The notes beneath the pieces are model-generated. The model ran no database searches and was not told the DNA's origin. It saw only the letters and a list, made by a program, of their open reading frames with translations. Below are positions 26,437 through 35,486 of a stretch of 64,000 nt of DNA, piece after piece; within the stretch, counting starts at the first letter, position 1, and the number at the start of each line of letters is the position of its first letter. Position numbers and translations under genes: made by a program. The stretch is from Pedobacter kyungheensis (GTDB lineage Bacteria; Bacteroidota; Bacteroidia; Sphingobacteriales; Sphingobacteriaceae): NCBI RefSeq assembly GCF_000812965.1, contig NZ_JSYN01000011.1:62001-126000 (forward strand), written 5' to 3'.

Positions 26437-27540
26437 ATGAACATCGCAGAAAAACAACAGACCGCTCATCCCGATTTAAACCAATTGTACACAGAGGCAC
26501 TCGAGCTTTTATCCACTTTAATTTCCATACCCTCTTTTAGCGGTTCAGAGCAGGGTACCGCCAGCGAAATAGCATCCCATCTGGCCAAGCACGGCGTTAA
26601 CACCATCTGCAAAAACAATAATGTATGGTGCTACAATAAATATTTCGACAATGCCAAACCAACTATTTTGCTCAACTCACACCACGATACGGTAAAACCC
26701 AATGAGCAGTACACCTTAGATCCGTTTCGTGCGCTGATTTACGATGAAAAAATACATGGTTTAGGCAGTAATGATGCAGGGGCTTCATTGGTATCGCTCA
26801 TTTCGGCCTTTATTTATTTTTATGAATCGACTGATCTTCCGTTTAATTTATGTTTAGCAGCCACAGGCGAAGAAGAAACCTCGGGGATAAACGGTATCAG
26901 AAGTATTTTGGACGATCTTAAACCCATTTCTTTTGCCATAGTTGGAGAGCCAACAGGTATGCACATGGCTATTGCCGAGAAGGGCTCGATGGTGATTGAT
27001 TGTGTGGCGAAGGGTCGTTCAGGGCACGCTGCACGTGAAGAAGGTGATAATGCCATTTACAAAGCCATAAAAGATATCGAATGGTTTTCGCACTTTCAGT
27101 TTCCCATAGAAGACCATTTGCCTGGCCCGGTAAAAATGACTGCTACGCAAATCAATGCAGGATTACAACACAACATTGTACCTGGCGAATGCCATTTTAC
27201 AGTCGATATCCGTTTCGATCACAACTATACGCCACGCGAGATTCTGAATGTTATTATCAATCACACCCTATGCAGTTTCAATGTTCGGCCCAATGTGCTC
27301 AATCCATCCAATATTGATGTACTACACCCATTGGTAGTGGCCGGACTGGCGTTGGGTAGAAAAACCTATGTTTCGCCTACCAGTTCCGATCAGGGCTGGC
27401 TTACTATGCCTTCGGTTAAGATGGGGCCGGGCGAATCGGCCAGATCGCATACGGCCGATGAGTTTATCAGGATAGAAGAAATAGAGGAGGGGATAAGTCT
27501 TTACATCCATTTGCTCGAAACGCTTTTTAAAACGCAATAA
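26437..27540 (+). CDS. M20-family deacylase, ArgE-like
   Basis: Zinc-dependent amidohydrolase of 367 residues that removes an N-acyl group, probably from acetylornithine or acetylcitrulline. Metal-site features are all visible: NSHHDTVKP (80-88), GSNDAGASL (110-118, bridging Asp113), GEEETSG (144-150, catalytic glutamate), VGEPTGMH (169-176) and the late histidine in ESARSHTADEF. The dimerisation-domain histidine is His197 (SGHAAREEGDNA). It starts 2 bases after the GNAT gene, so the two are translationally linked, and acetylation plus deacetylation fits an acylated-intermediate pathway. No other arginine genes are in the window. Confidence 0.85.
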   Translation: MNIAEKQQTAHPDLNQLYTEALELLSTLISIPSFSGSEQGTASEIASHLAKHGVNTICKNNNVWCYNKYFDNAKPTILLNSHHDTVKPNEQYTLDPFRALIYDEKIHGLGSNDAGASLVSLISAFIYFYESTDLPFNLCLAATGEEETSGINGIRSILDDLKPISFAIVGEPTGMHMAIAEKGSMVIDCVAKGRSGHAAREEGDNAIYKAIKDIEWFSHFQFPIEDHLPGPVKMTATQINAGLQHNIVPGECHFTVDIRFDHNYTPREILNVIINHTLCSFNVRPNVLNPSNIDVLHPLVVAGLALGRKTYVSPTSSDQGWLTMPSVKMGPGESARSHTADEFIRIEEIEEGISLYIHLLETLFKTQ

Positions 27541-27633
27541 ATCTGCAAAGCGCCATTTTTTGTACCTTTTTCGTTTCCAAAGCGCTAAAGTAAAAGCTTT
27601 TTGAGCATATTTGAGTTTTGCAAAACAAATAGT

Positions 27634-30102
27634 ATGTTCAAAAGATTAACTGCCATATTCACCCTATGCTTACCGGTAATGTTCTGTGCTGCCCAACAAG
27701 TGCGCCCGGCAAAATCGGCCGAGATTTACAGAGAACTGAAAACCCTGAAGCACTTGCCCAAGGTTTTATATTTAGCTGCACACCCCGATGATGAAAATAC
27801 AGGTTTACTTTCCTGGTTAATTAACGATCAAAATGTAGAAACTGCCTATTTATCGCTTACGCGGGGCGATGGCGGCCAAAACCTTCTGGGTACTGAACAA
27901 GGCGCTGCTTTGGGGTTGATTAGAACGCACGAGCTTTTAGAAGCCCGGAAACTGGATGGTGCACAGCAGTTTTTTACCCGTGCTATTGATTTTGGTTTCT
28001 CTAAAAATACCAACGATACTTTTAAACAATGGGATGCCGATAGTATTACCGCGGATGTAGTTTGGGTAATCCGCAAGTTCAGGCCCGATGTAATTATCTG
28101 CCGCTTTCCGCCTACTGCTGCGGCAGGTCACGGCCAACATGCCGCTTCAGCTGTGGTAGCCGAAAAAGCTTTTAAGGCCGCGGCAGATAAAAACATGTTT
28201 CCCAATCAGCTGAAATACGTTTCGGTTTGGCAGCCTAAAAGGTTGTTGTGGAATACCTTCAGGTTTGGTTCTGTTAATACCACTGCCGAAAATCAGTTAA
28301 AGCTTACCGTAGGTCAGTACGACGCGCAATTGGGTATGGGCTATGGCGAACTGGCCGGATTGAGCAGAAGTTTGCATAAAAGCCAGGGCGCGGGTACGCA
28401 GTCGGTAGCTGGTGTGCGCACCGAGTATTTTACCCACGTAGCTGGCGAACCTGCTAAAAGGGGGCTTTTTGATGGCTTAAACATGAACTGGTCTGACAAA
28501 GGTGTAGGCGACATTGATGAACTGATCGATATTATTTTATTATCGTTCAATTACAACCAGCCCGATAAAAGTTTACATGGCCTGCTCATGCTTCGTAAAA
28601 AGATAGCCGCATTGCCTGATGCAGATTTACGCAAAGATAAACTTGCTACTATAGATCATATTATTTTAAGCTGCGTAGGTTTTATGGGCGAGGTAGTAAC
28701 TAATCAACCAGAAGCCATTGCCGGTAACAGTTATAACTTCCGTTTAAACCTCATTTCGCGGTCGGCAAGCCCGGTAATTTTAGAAAGCGTAAACTGGTTA
28801 AATCAAACCGATAATCTCAACAGGAAACTATCAGGCGATTCGTTAATTACCATCGAACGTAAAATCCAGATTCCAACCGATGCTGCTCCAACAGAGCCTT
28901 ACTGGTTGGCTAAACCGGCAAAAAACGCGGCAACTTTTAGCGTGCCTAACGATACATTGATTGGCTTACCAGAAGTGCAATCGCCTGTTAACGTACTACT
29001 TTCTTTAAAAATTGAAACCGAAAAATTTGATGTACAATTGCCTTTGTCGTTCAAGAAGCTCGATCCCGTTAAAGGCGATGTGGTTGAAGGCCTGCGCATT
29101 ATTCCGGCGCTTGATTTGAGCTTTACCGAACCGGTTTACTTTGCCAAAGAGAAAGAAGGTTTGAATATTACACTGCGTTTAAGGGCCAATAAGAATCTCA
29201 ATTATGGTAAAATCAGCTTCAAAATCGGCAATCAGGTGATCAAAACCTTTCAAGGTATTAACCTGGCTGAGAATACCATCAATACCCGCAATTTCTTAAT
29301 TCCTGCTGAAGACCTGGCGGCAATTAAAACCAGCCAGAATAAACTTGAAGCGGTGTTTTCATCAGAAAGTGCCGAATACACCCGCGGGCAGGTATTGATT
29401 CAGTACCCACATTTGCCAACCTTACAGTATTTTGTGCCTGCCACAACCTGGTTAATAAAAGGTGATGTAAAGGTATTGGCTAAAAAAATAGGTTATATTG
29501 AAGGTGCAGGGGATTTAATTCCGGAGTTTTTAAGACAGGCGGGTTTGCAGGTTGATGTGTTAACCGAAGCAGATATCCTGAATGCTGCAAAATTGGCTAC
29601 TTACGATGCAGTGGTAACCGGTGTGCGTGTGATTAATACCGAGAAAAGAATTAAAAACTGGCAAGCTGCGCTACGTAGTTATGTAGAAAATGGAGGTACT
29701 ATTGTAATGCAATATAACACCACTCAGGATATGGCGCTGCAGGATTTCGGCATTTACCCGTTGAGTATTAGCGGCAAAAGGGTAACCGAAGAAAATGCTG
29801 AGGTAAAAATCTTAAAACCAGATCACAAGCTGTTGAACTATCCAAACAAAATAACTGCCGAAGATTTTAAAGGCTGGGTGCAGGAACGTGGCGCTTATTT
29901 TCCTGATAAATGGGACGATAAATACGAAACGCTTTTTGAAATGCACGATACCGATGAGGAACCTTTGCAGGGATCGACCTTATACGCCAAATATGGTAAA
30001 GGTAATTTTATTTATAGTCCGCTTGCTTTCTTCAGACAGTTACCTGCTGGAAATGTTGGCGCTGCCAGGCTATTCTTTAATTTTTTATCAGCAGGGAAGT
30101 AA
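27634..30102 (+). CDS. Secreted PIG-L/LmbE-type deacetylase with C-terminal GATase-like domain
   Basis: Exported protein of 822 residues from ATG 27634 (signal peptide ...MFCAAQ, residues 1-21); the TTG-led extension upstream is not needed. The zinc-dependent PIG-L domain begins with YLAAHPDDEN (47-55, metal ligands in HPDDE) and includes LTRGDGGQN and a distal GHGQH metal site. It would deacetylate an N-acetyl-sugar-type substrate. The middle part (about 350-600) is beta-rich and unassigned. The last 200 residues resemble a glutamine-amidotransferase-like alpha/beta domain (DLIPEFLRQAGLQVDVL, YVENGGTIVMQYNT). It forms an operon with a 34-residue microprotein and a sodium symporter, suggesting uptake of the released product. 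Confidence 0.85.
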   Translation: MFKRLTAIFTLCLPVMFCAAQQVRPAKSAEIYRELKTLKHLPKVLYLAAHPDDENTGLLSWLINDQNVETAYLSLTRGDGGQNLLGTEQGAALGLIRTHELLEARKLDGAQQFFTRAIDFGFSKNTNDTFKQWDADSITADVVWVIRKFRPDVIICRFPPTAAAGHGQHAASAVVAEKAFKAAADKNMFPNQLKYVSVWQPKRLLWNTFRFGSVNTTAENQLKLTVGQYDAQLGMGYGELAGLSRSLHKSQGAGTQSVAGVRTEYFTHVAGEPAKRGLFDGLNMNWSDKGVGDIDELIDIILLSFNYNQPDKSLHGLLMLRKKIAALPDADLRKDKLATIDHIILSCVGFMGEVVTNQPEAIAGNSYNFRLNLISRSASPVILESVNWLNQTDNLNRKLSGDSLITIERKIQIPTDAAPTEPYWLAKPAKNAATFSVPNDTLIGLPEVQSPVNVLLSLKIETEKFDVQLPLSFKKLDPVKGDVVEGLRIIPALDLSFTEPVYFAKEKEGLNITLRLRANKNLNYGKISFKIGNQVIKTFQGINLAENTINTRNFLIPAEDLAAIKTSQNKLEAVFSSESAEYTRGQVLIQYPHLPTLQYFVPATTWLIKGDVKVLAKKIGYIEGAGDLIPEFLRQAGLQVDVLTEADILNAAKLATYDAVVTGVRVINTEKRIKNWQAALRSYVENGGTIVMQYNTTQDMALQDFGIYPLSISGKRVTEENAEVKILKPDHKLLNYPNKITAEDFKGWVQERGAYFPDKWDDKYETLFEMHDTDEEPLQGSTLYAKYGKGNFIYSPLAFFRQLPAGNVGAARLFFNFLSAGK

Positions 30103-30207
30103 ATGAAAAACCAACTTAAAAACTGGAATACCTGGTACATTCTGCTGGCGCTTGCACTGGTGTTTCAGATTGTATTTTATTACCTCTTTACTAAATTCTG
30201 GGCATGA
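30103..30207 (+). CDS. 34-residue single-helix membrane microprotein
   Basis: A short gene starts at the base after the PIG-L stop codon. It ends in TGA, which overlaps the ATG of the symporter gene (ATGA, 30204-30207). It encodes 34 residues: a polar start (MKNQLKNWNTW) and one strong hydrophobic helix (YILLALALVFQIVFYYLF). The zero-gap and ATGA overlap indicate translational coupling on both sides. Small one-helix partners are known for some sodium:solute symporters, so this may be an accessory subunit; that is inference. It falls below usual gene-finder length limits. Confidence 0.7.
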   Translation: MKNQLKNWNTWYILLALALVFQIVFYYLFTKFWA

Positions 30208-31898
30208 GTAATATCGATTGGGCAGTATTGATATTTACCCTTTTTGCTGTAGTGGCATACGGTGTGTTTATTGGTCGCGGGCAAAAAAACAATGCCTCGT
30301 ACCTGAAGGCCGATAACAAAATGCCCTGGTACATTGTGCTGTTGGGCATTATGGCTACACAGGCCAGCGCCATTACCTTTTTATCGGCACCGGGCCAGGC
30401 CTATACCGATGGAATGCGCTTTGTACAGTATTATTTTGGTCTGCCGCTGGCCATGATTGTAATCTGTATTACTTTCATTCCCATTTTTCAAAAACTGAAT
30501 GTTTACACGGCATACGAGTATCTGGAAAACCGTTTCGATAAAAAAACGCGGGTACTTACTTCATTGCTGTTCCTGTTCTCCAGGGGATTATCAACCGGGA
30601 TTAGTATATATGCGCCAAGCATTATTTTATCGAGTGTTTTAAACTGGAATATTTATTTAACCAATATTCTTACGGGAGGTATTTTGCTGATTTATACCTA
30701 TGTGGGTGGAGCCAAAGCCATCGCGCATACCCAGAAACTGCAATTCTTAATTATTTTGGGTACTATGGCATTTGCTGGCTACTTATTGATTCAGCACATG
30801 CCCGATGGAATTGGATTTAAGGATGCGCTTTATCTGGCCGGCAAATCGGGTAAATTGAATGTAATCACCACTGAGTTCGATTGGAAAGATAAATACAATA
30901 TCTGGAGCGGACTCATCGGGGGCTTTTTCCTGGCGCTCTCTTATTTCGGTACCGACCAAAGTCAGGTAGGGCGGTATATCACTGCAAAAGATAATACCAA
31001 TGCCAAGATGGGATTGCTGCTAAATGGTCTGGTTAAAATCCCCATGCAGTTTGCCATTCTTTTAATCGGTGCCTTACTTTTTGCTTTTTTCTCTTTAAAA
31101 CCGGCTCCCATTTATTTTAACGAACGTTCCTATAAATTTTTAAAGGAAAAATCGCCTCAGCAGGCAGCTGACTTCGAGAAAGAACACAACGTACTCGAAC
31201 AGCAGTTTACCCGGCAATCGCGTACTATTCTGGCCGAAAAGGATAAGCAATCACCTTTGTTAGGTGTCGCAATAGCTGACTTTAAAGCTACCCAAAGCAA
31301 GGTGAAGGATTTGCATACACGGGTAGAAGAGGCCATTAACCAATCGAACTATAACGCAGAGAAAACAGATACCAATTATATCTTTTTATATTTTGTCAAA
31401 AATACACTGCCGGTAGGGATGGTGGGATTGCTTTTTGCGGTGATATTTCTGGCCAGCTGGGGATCTATCTCTGCCGCGCTTAATTCGCTTGCGGCATGCT
31501 CTTTAAAAGATGTACATCTCATTTTCGGTACCAAAGCTGTAGATGATGAAACCGAGCTGAAATACAGCAGGCTGCACACGCTGGGCTGGGGCATTTTTTC
31601 AATTGCTGTGGCCATGTTTGCTACACAGATGGGGTCGCTTATCGAAGCAGTAAATGTATTGGGATCTCTCTTTTACGGACCAATACTGGGAATCTTCCTG
31701 GTGGCCTTTTATTTCAAAAAAATTGATGGACCACTGGTTTTTATTGCTGCAATTTTGGCCGAGATTGTGGTAGTTGCGGTATACGAATTTGATATTGTTT
31801 CCTTTTTGTGGCTTAACGTAATTGGTGCAGCTGCAGTAATTGGGTTTTCACTGCTGGGCTTATTGTTTCATAAACCTAAGGCGGTTGTAAGTCAATAA
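30204..31898 (+). CDS. Sodium:solute symporter (SSS family)
   Basis: Inner-membrane transporter of 564 residues with about 13 helices. Family signs include the N-terminal WAVLIFTLFAVVAYGVF, GIMATQASAITFLSAPGQAY (TM2, sodium-site region), LFSRGLSTGISIYAPSIIL, and SYFGTDQSQVGRYI around residue 255. A charged loop of about 80 residues (near 305-390, FLKEKSPQQAADFEKEHNV...) interrupts the helices; this is an insertion typical of the Bacteroidota branch. Its ATG overlaps the microprotein stop codon. Co-location with a secreted PIG-L deacetylase suggests uptake of a sugar or amino-sugar released outside the inner membrane. Confidence 0.93.
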   Translation: MSNIDWAVLIFTLFAVVAYGVFIGRGQKNNASYLKADNKMPWYIVLLGIMATQASAITFLSAPGQAYTDGMRFVQYYFGLPLAMIVICITFIPIFQKLNVYTAYEYLENRFDKKTRVLTSLLFLFSRGLSTGISIYAPSIILSSVLNWNIYLTNILTGGILLIYTYVGGAKAIAHTQKLQFLIILGTMAFAGYLLIQHMPDGIGFKDALYLAGKSGKLNVITTEFDWKDKYNIWSGLIGGFFLALSYFGTDQSQVGRYITAKDNTNAKMGLLLNGLVKIPMQFAILLIGALLFAFFSLKPAPIYFNERSYKFLKEKSPQQAADFEKEHNVLEQQFTRQSRTILAEKDKQSPLLGVAIADFKATQSKVKDLHTRVEEAINQSNYNAEKTDTNYIFLYFVKNTLPVGMVGLLFAVIFLASWGSISAALNSLAACSLKDVHLIFGTKAVDDETELKYSRLHTLGWGIFSIAVAMFATQMGSLIEAVNVLGSLFYGPILGIFLVAFYFKKIDGPLVFIAAILAEIVVVAVYEFDIVSFLWLNVIGAAAVIGFSLLGLLFHKPKAVVSQ

Positions 31899-31910
31899 AT
31901 TTTATTTCCC

Positions 31911-31941
31911 CATGGTTCGTGTCCACACGAACCATTTTTTT
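31911..31941 (+). terminator. Perfect 11-bp hairpin plus T7, probable terminator of the symporter operon
   Basis: atggttcgtgt (31912-31922) pairs exactly with acacgaaccat (31925-31935) and runs into seven T residues, 13 bases after the symporter stop codon. The same hairpin is repeated at 31990-32013 without a T tract, so it is also part of a repeat family. Confidence 0.75.
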
Positions 31942-31942
31942 A

Positions 31943-32172
31943 CTGGTTGGTGTCACCACCAACCAGCTGAGTTTTTCTTTTACCTTCCCATGGTTCGTGT
32001 CCACACGAACCATCATTTATATTTAACCACAAAGGCACAAGGAGCACAAATATTTTAAAGCTTATTCTCAGTATTGTGGTCGGTATTTTTTGCCACGGAA
32101 GCACTGAACGCACGGAGTAATTCATTCATCCTACTGGTTGGTGTCATTACGCTTAACTCTACGGACAGGATC
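31943..32172. repeat. Hairpin-mosaic repeat (GGTTGGTGTC / GGTTCGTGTC type)
   Basis: Hairpins follow one another: ctggttggtg/caccaaccag at 31943-31966 and atggttcgtgt/acacgaaccat at 31990-32013. A half element actggttggtgtc lies at about 32131 and cgcttaactctacggacagg near 32150. A CACAGAG-type pair (ttaaccacaaaggcaca near 32023, gccacggaagcactgaacgc near 32094) is embedded. Related words recur at 37588-37756. These explain most of the 391-bp gap before the DUF2911 gene. Confidence 0.65.
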
Positions 32173-32289
32173 TGGATAGGTGGCCCTAATCGTCATTCCG
32201 GTATCAATTTATTCAGGATTATTGTTTTATCGTGTTAAAGCCATAAATTCGTAAAATCAAAAACAACAAAAACAGATAAATACAATACT

Positions 32290-32808
32290 ATGAAAACGAT
32301 GATCAAATCAATCGCTATGTTATTTGCAGCAATTACGGTTTCTGTAAGTGCAATGGCACAAGATGCGCAGCCTAAACCAAGTCCTGCGGCAACTGCAACA
32401 GGTAAAATTAAAAATGCAACCATTACCATCAACTACAGCAGCCCTGCGGTAAAAGGTCGTAAAATTTGGGGTGGTTTAGAAGCATGGGATAAAGTTTGGC
32501 GTGCAGGTGCAAACGAAGCCACAACTTTCGAAACCGACAAAGACATTATGGTAGAAGGTAAAGCGTTGCCAGCTGGTAAATATAGCTTCTTCTTAATCCC
32601 TAAAGAAAGCGGAACCTGGACAGCTATTTTTAACAAAGAGCCTAAACAATGGGGGGCTTATAAATACGAAGAAGCTAAAGATGCTTTGCGCGTTGATGTA
32701 AAAACAAAAGCTTTGAAAGCTACTCAGGAGCGTTTGGTTTATAAAATTGGCAAAAGCGGTTTCTCTTTAGATTGGGATAAGATTTCTGTTCCGGTTGCGG
32801 TAAAATAA
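32290..32808 (+). CDS. DUF2911 exported protein
   Basis: Protein of 172 residues with a signal peptide (cleavage near SAMAQ, residue 24). The DUF2911 features are visible: [49 protein letters not shown], and [13 protein letters not shown]. Function is unknown; members are small exported beta-rich proteins common in Bacteroidota. It is a single gene followed by its own terminator. The start at ATG 32290 is supported by the signal peptide; ATG 32299 is a close alternative. Confidence 0.92.
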   Translation: MKTMIKSIAMLFAAITVSVSAMAQDAQPKPSPAATATGKIKNATITINYSSPAVKGRKIWGGLEAWDKVWRAGANEATTFETDKDIMVEGKALPAGKYSFFLIPKESGTWTAIFNKEPKQWGAYKYEEAKDALRVDVKTKALKATQERLVYKIGKSGFSLDWDKISVPVAVK

Positions 32809-32829
32809 GCTTAAGGCAAATACGATATT

Positions 32830-32866
32830 AAAAGCCATTCCGAATTTTCGGAATGGCTTTTTTGTT
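32830..32866 (+). terminator. Intrinsic terminator after DUF2911
   Basis: aaaagccattccga (32830-32843) pairs with tcggaatggctttt (32848-32861), followed by more T residues. Confidence 0.92.
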
Positions 32867-32941
32867 TTGTAAAGAAGCTAAAACATAACCTTCACTTCAT
32901 CTTAAAATGTTATTTTGGCGCAATTTTAAAACCAAACAGCA

Positions 32942-35026
32942 ATGAAGTTTTCAATCCCAATAATAGCAGTGCTATTACTCTTCTCGTTAAACGTTTTACC
33001 TCAGCAGAAAACAAGCTTATTTTCCGTTAGTACAGCTAAACCTGTCGATCAGGTGAATGTTTTTTTAGGTTCTTCTGCAGATCACGGACAGATGTCGCCG
33101 GCAGCATCTTACCCTTTCAGTATGCTAAGTATCGGCCCGCAGACTTACCCTAAAACCCATACGGGTTACGAGTATCTGGCTAAGAAATTTGAAGGTTTTA
33201 CGCATAACCGTTTTGAAGGAGTAGGCTGTCAGGGTTCTGGGGGAAATATCTTCATCAAACCCTTCTTAGGTACTGATCCGGCACAGTCGGAGCTAATTAA
33301 AGCAACGGAGAAGGCAGGTCCTGGTTATTATGAAGTGGGTTTCGAAAATAAAATTAAAGCCAGTTTTACTGTGCTTGGAAAGGCCGGTAAGCATGCTTAT
33401 CAATTCCCGGTAGGTGCAAAAGGTTTTTACCTCGATTTAGGTTATGCTTTTAATGGTGCATTTGTAGCCGAAGAACATGAAGTAAACGGCAATACCGTTA
33501 GCGGTTGGATTACTTCCCGTACCACCTGTGGCGTGGGTAAATATAAACTGTTTTACTACCTGGAAATGGGCGAAAATGTTTCCTGGAAAGTACTTGGTGA
33601 GCATAAGTTAATTGCTACACTTCAATCAGGTATCACTTCTGCTGGTATCAATATTGCGCTTTCTTCGGTTAGTGTAGCCGCTGCAAAAGCGTCGATCAAT
33701 AAAAATCCATTTGCTGCGGTAAAGGCGCAAAGCCGAGAAGACTGGAATGCCAATTTGTCGAAAATTGCAGTAAATGGCGATTTGGAAAGTGCGAAGCTAT
33801 TTTATTCACTGCTGTATCGTACTATGCAGTCGCCTTATGTTATTTCAGAAACCGATGGTACCTACCGGAACACTAAGGGAGAAGAACAGAAAGACAAAGA
33901 AATCCGTTACAACGGATGGGCCATTTGGGATAATTACCGCACACAGTTGCCTCTACTTTCGTTAATTGCGCAAGACCGTTATGCGGGTATGGTTAGCTCC
34001 ATTGCCGATCTCTATCAATCGGGTAAAAAAGATTATGCAGGTCAAAATGAGCCTTCCAACACGGTACGTTCAGAACATGCCATTGTAGTATTGCTGGATG
34101 CCTACCGAAAAGGATATCCAGTGGATTTTAATAAAATAGCCGATTCTTTGGTGAAAGAAGTAAATGGCCTGGATTATAAATCGCCCGATAAAGCTTTGGA
34201 ATCGAGTTACGATAACTGGGCACTGGCCGAAATATTTAAGATCTTAAAGAACAAGGAAAAAGCTGATTACTACCTCGCTAAAGCCTTGGAGTACAAAAAA
34301 TACTGGAACAAAGATTTTAAAGACATGAGTAAGAATGATGTGGACCGCATGCAGGCAAGAGGTTTATATCAGGGAACCATCTGGCAGTACAGGTGGTTTG
34401 TGCCTTACGATTTTAAAGGACTTATCGAGCTTGATGGGGGAGAAGAATCGTACCTGGCCAAACTGGATGAATTTTTTGACCGCGATTTGTATAACCATGC
34501 CAACGAACCTGATTTACAGGTGCCGCTAATGTACAATGTAACCAAATTGGGATATAAATCTCAGTACTGGATGCATCAACTGGCTGCCGATACAGTGATC
34601 CAGAATTACTTTAACGACAACAGCCGCGGCATCGGTAGTTATATCGGTAAAATTTACCGCAACCAGCCGCATGCTTATTTGCGTACGATGGATGATGATG
34701 CTGGCGCAATGAGTGCCTGGTATATATTTGCTGCCAGTGGTTTTTCTCCGGCTTGTGTAGGCTGGCCGGTTTATTATTTAAATGTGCCCTTATTCCCCAC
34801 AGTTACTTACAAGCTGCCGCAGGGAAAAACCTTTAAAATTGAAACCGTTAATTTTAGCTTAAAAAACAAATACATTAAAGAAGTTTTTCTGAACGGAAAG
34901 CCTTTTAAGAAAAATTATATTACCCAGGAAGATATCAATGGCGGAGGTGTTTTAAAGATTGTGGCAAGTGCAACACCTGTTAAAATTTCTGATACTGAAA
35001 ACTGGATTTCCACTATCGGAAATTAA
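32942..35026 (+). CDS. GH92-family alpha-mannosidase
   Basis: Secreted glycoside hydrolase of 694 residues, somewhat shorter than the usual 740-760. A signal peptide (MKFSIPIIAVLLLFSLNVLP) leads into the N-terminal beta-sandwich (VNVFLGSSADHGQMSPAASY, GCQGSGGNIFIKPF). The helical toroid carries WAIWDNYRTQLPLL and the catalytic-acid motif NEPDLQVP (Glu522), plus the catalytic-base region MDDDAGAMSAWYIF (583-596). It removes alpha-linked mannose with inversion, calcium-dependent in characterised members. It is not next to a SusC/SusD pair here; the small gene at 35097 follows. Linkage specificity cannot be judged from sequence alone. Confidence 0.94.
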   Translation: MKFSIPIIAVLLLFSLNVLPQQKTSLFSVSTAKPVDQVNVFLGSSADHGQMSPAASYPFSMLSIGPQTYPKTHTGYEYLAKKFEGFTHNRFEGVGCQGSGGNIFIKPFLGTDPAQSELIKATEKAGPGYYEVGFENKIKASFTVLGKAGKHAYQFPVGAKGFYLDLGYAFNGAFVAEEHEVNGNTVSGWITSRTTCGVGKYKLFYYLEMGENVSWKVLGEHKLIATLQSGITSAGINIALSSVSVAAAKASINKNPFAAVKAQSREDWNANLSKIAVNGDLESAKLFYSLLYRTMQSPYVISETDGTYRNTKGEEQKDKEIRYNGWAIWDNYRTQLPLLSLIAQDRYAGMVSSIADLYQSGKKDYAGQNEPSNTVRSEHAIVVLLDAYRKGYPVDFNKIADSLVKEVNGLDYKSPDKALESSYDNWALAEIFKILKNKEKADYYLAKALEYKKYWNKDFKDMSKNDVDRMQARGLYQGTIWQYRWFVPYDFKGLIELDGGEESYLAKLDEFFDRDLYNHANEPDLQVPLMYNVTKLGYKSQYWMHQLAADTVIQNYFNDNSRGIGSYIGKIYRNQPHAYLRTMDDDAGAMSAWYIFAASGFSPACVGWPVYYLNVPLFPTVTYKLPQGKTFKIETVNFSLKNKYIKEVFLNGKPFKKNYITQEDINGGGVLKIVASATPVKISDTENWISTIGN

Positions 35027-35096
35027 TTTGAAAAATTAAGCTAAACCGGAAAACATATTTAAATCTGCCCTGTTATTGTAGTATAAATTCGAGATC

Positions 35097-35288
35097 ATGG
35101 CACCTTTAAAATTAAGCGAAGAACAACATGCTACATTAAGCAACAAAAACACGACAGCAGAAACCGATGAGCAACCTTTAGCCCTTCATCCAGAGGCTTA
35201 TAAAGTTAAAGGACCATCGCCCGATAAAATGAAAACAGTATCGGCTTCCTTACGGAATTATGCACACGGTTTGTATGGGTTGCTGTAA
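35097..35288 (+). CDS. Small hypothetical protein (63 aa)
   Basis: A 63-residue hydrophilic protein with no signal peptide or membrane helix. The first half is Glu/Thr/Asn-rich and probably disordered; the end (KMKTVSASLRNYAHGLYGLL) may form a helix. I do not recognise the family. Support for a real gene is the intrinsic terminator 31 bases downstream and a clear gap from the GH92 gene. Confidence 0.55.
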   Translation: MAPLKLSEEQHATLSNKNTTAETDEQPLALHPEAYKVKGPSPDKMKTVSASLRNYAHGLYGLL

Positions 35289-35318
35289 AACACCATTTAA
35301 AAAAAACTCTACATAAAG

Positions 35319-35358
35319 AAAAAGCAACCAGGTTTTAAAATCTGGTTGCTTTTTTTTA
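35319..35358 (+). terminator. Intrinsic terminator after the small gene
   Basis: agcaaccag (35323-35331) pairs with ctggttgct (35342-35350), followed by eight T residues; the stem can extend by A-T pairs. Confidence 0.92.
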
Positions 35359-35486
35359 ATTCAGTTCAGATGATAATCACGTATCTGCGTTAATCTTCTT
35401 AAATCGGCGGGAAATAATTCACATATTGCCCAATTTCTCCCACAGATCAAACAGATTTTGCTGATTTGGAATGACTACAATTTACT

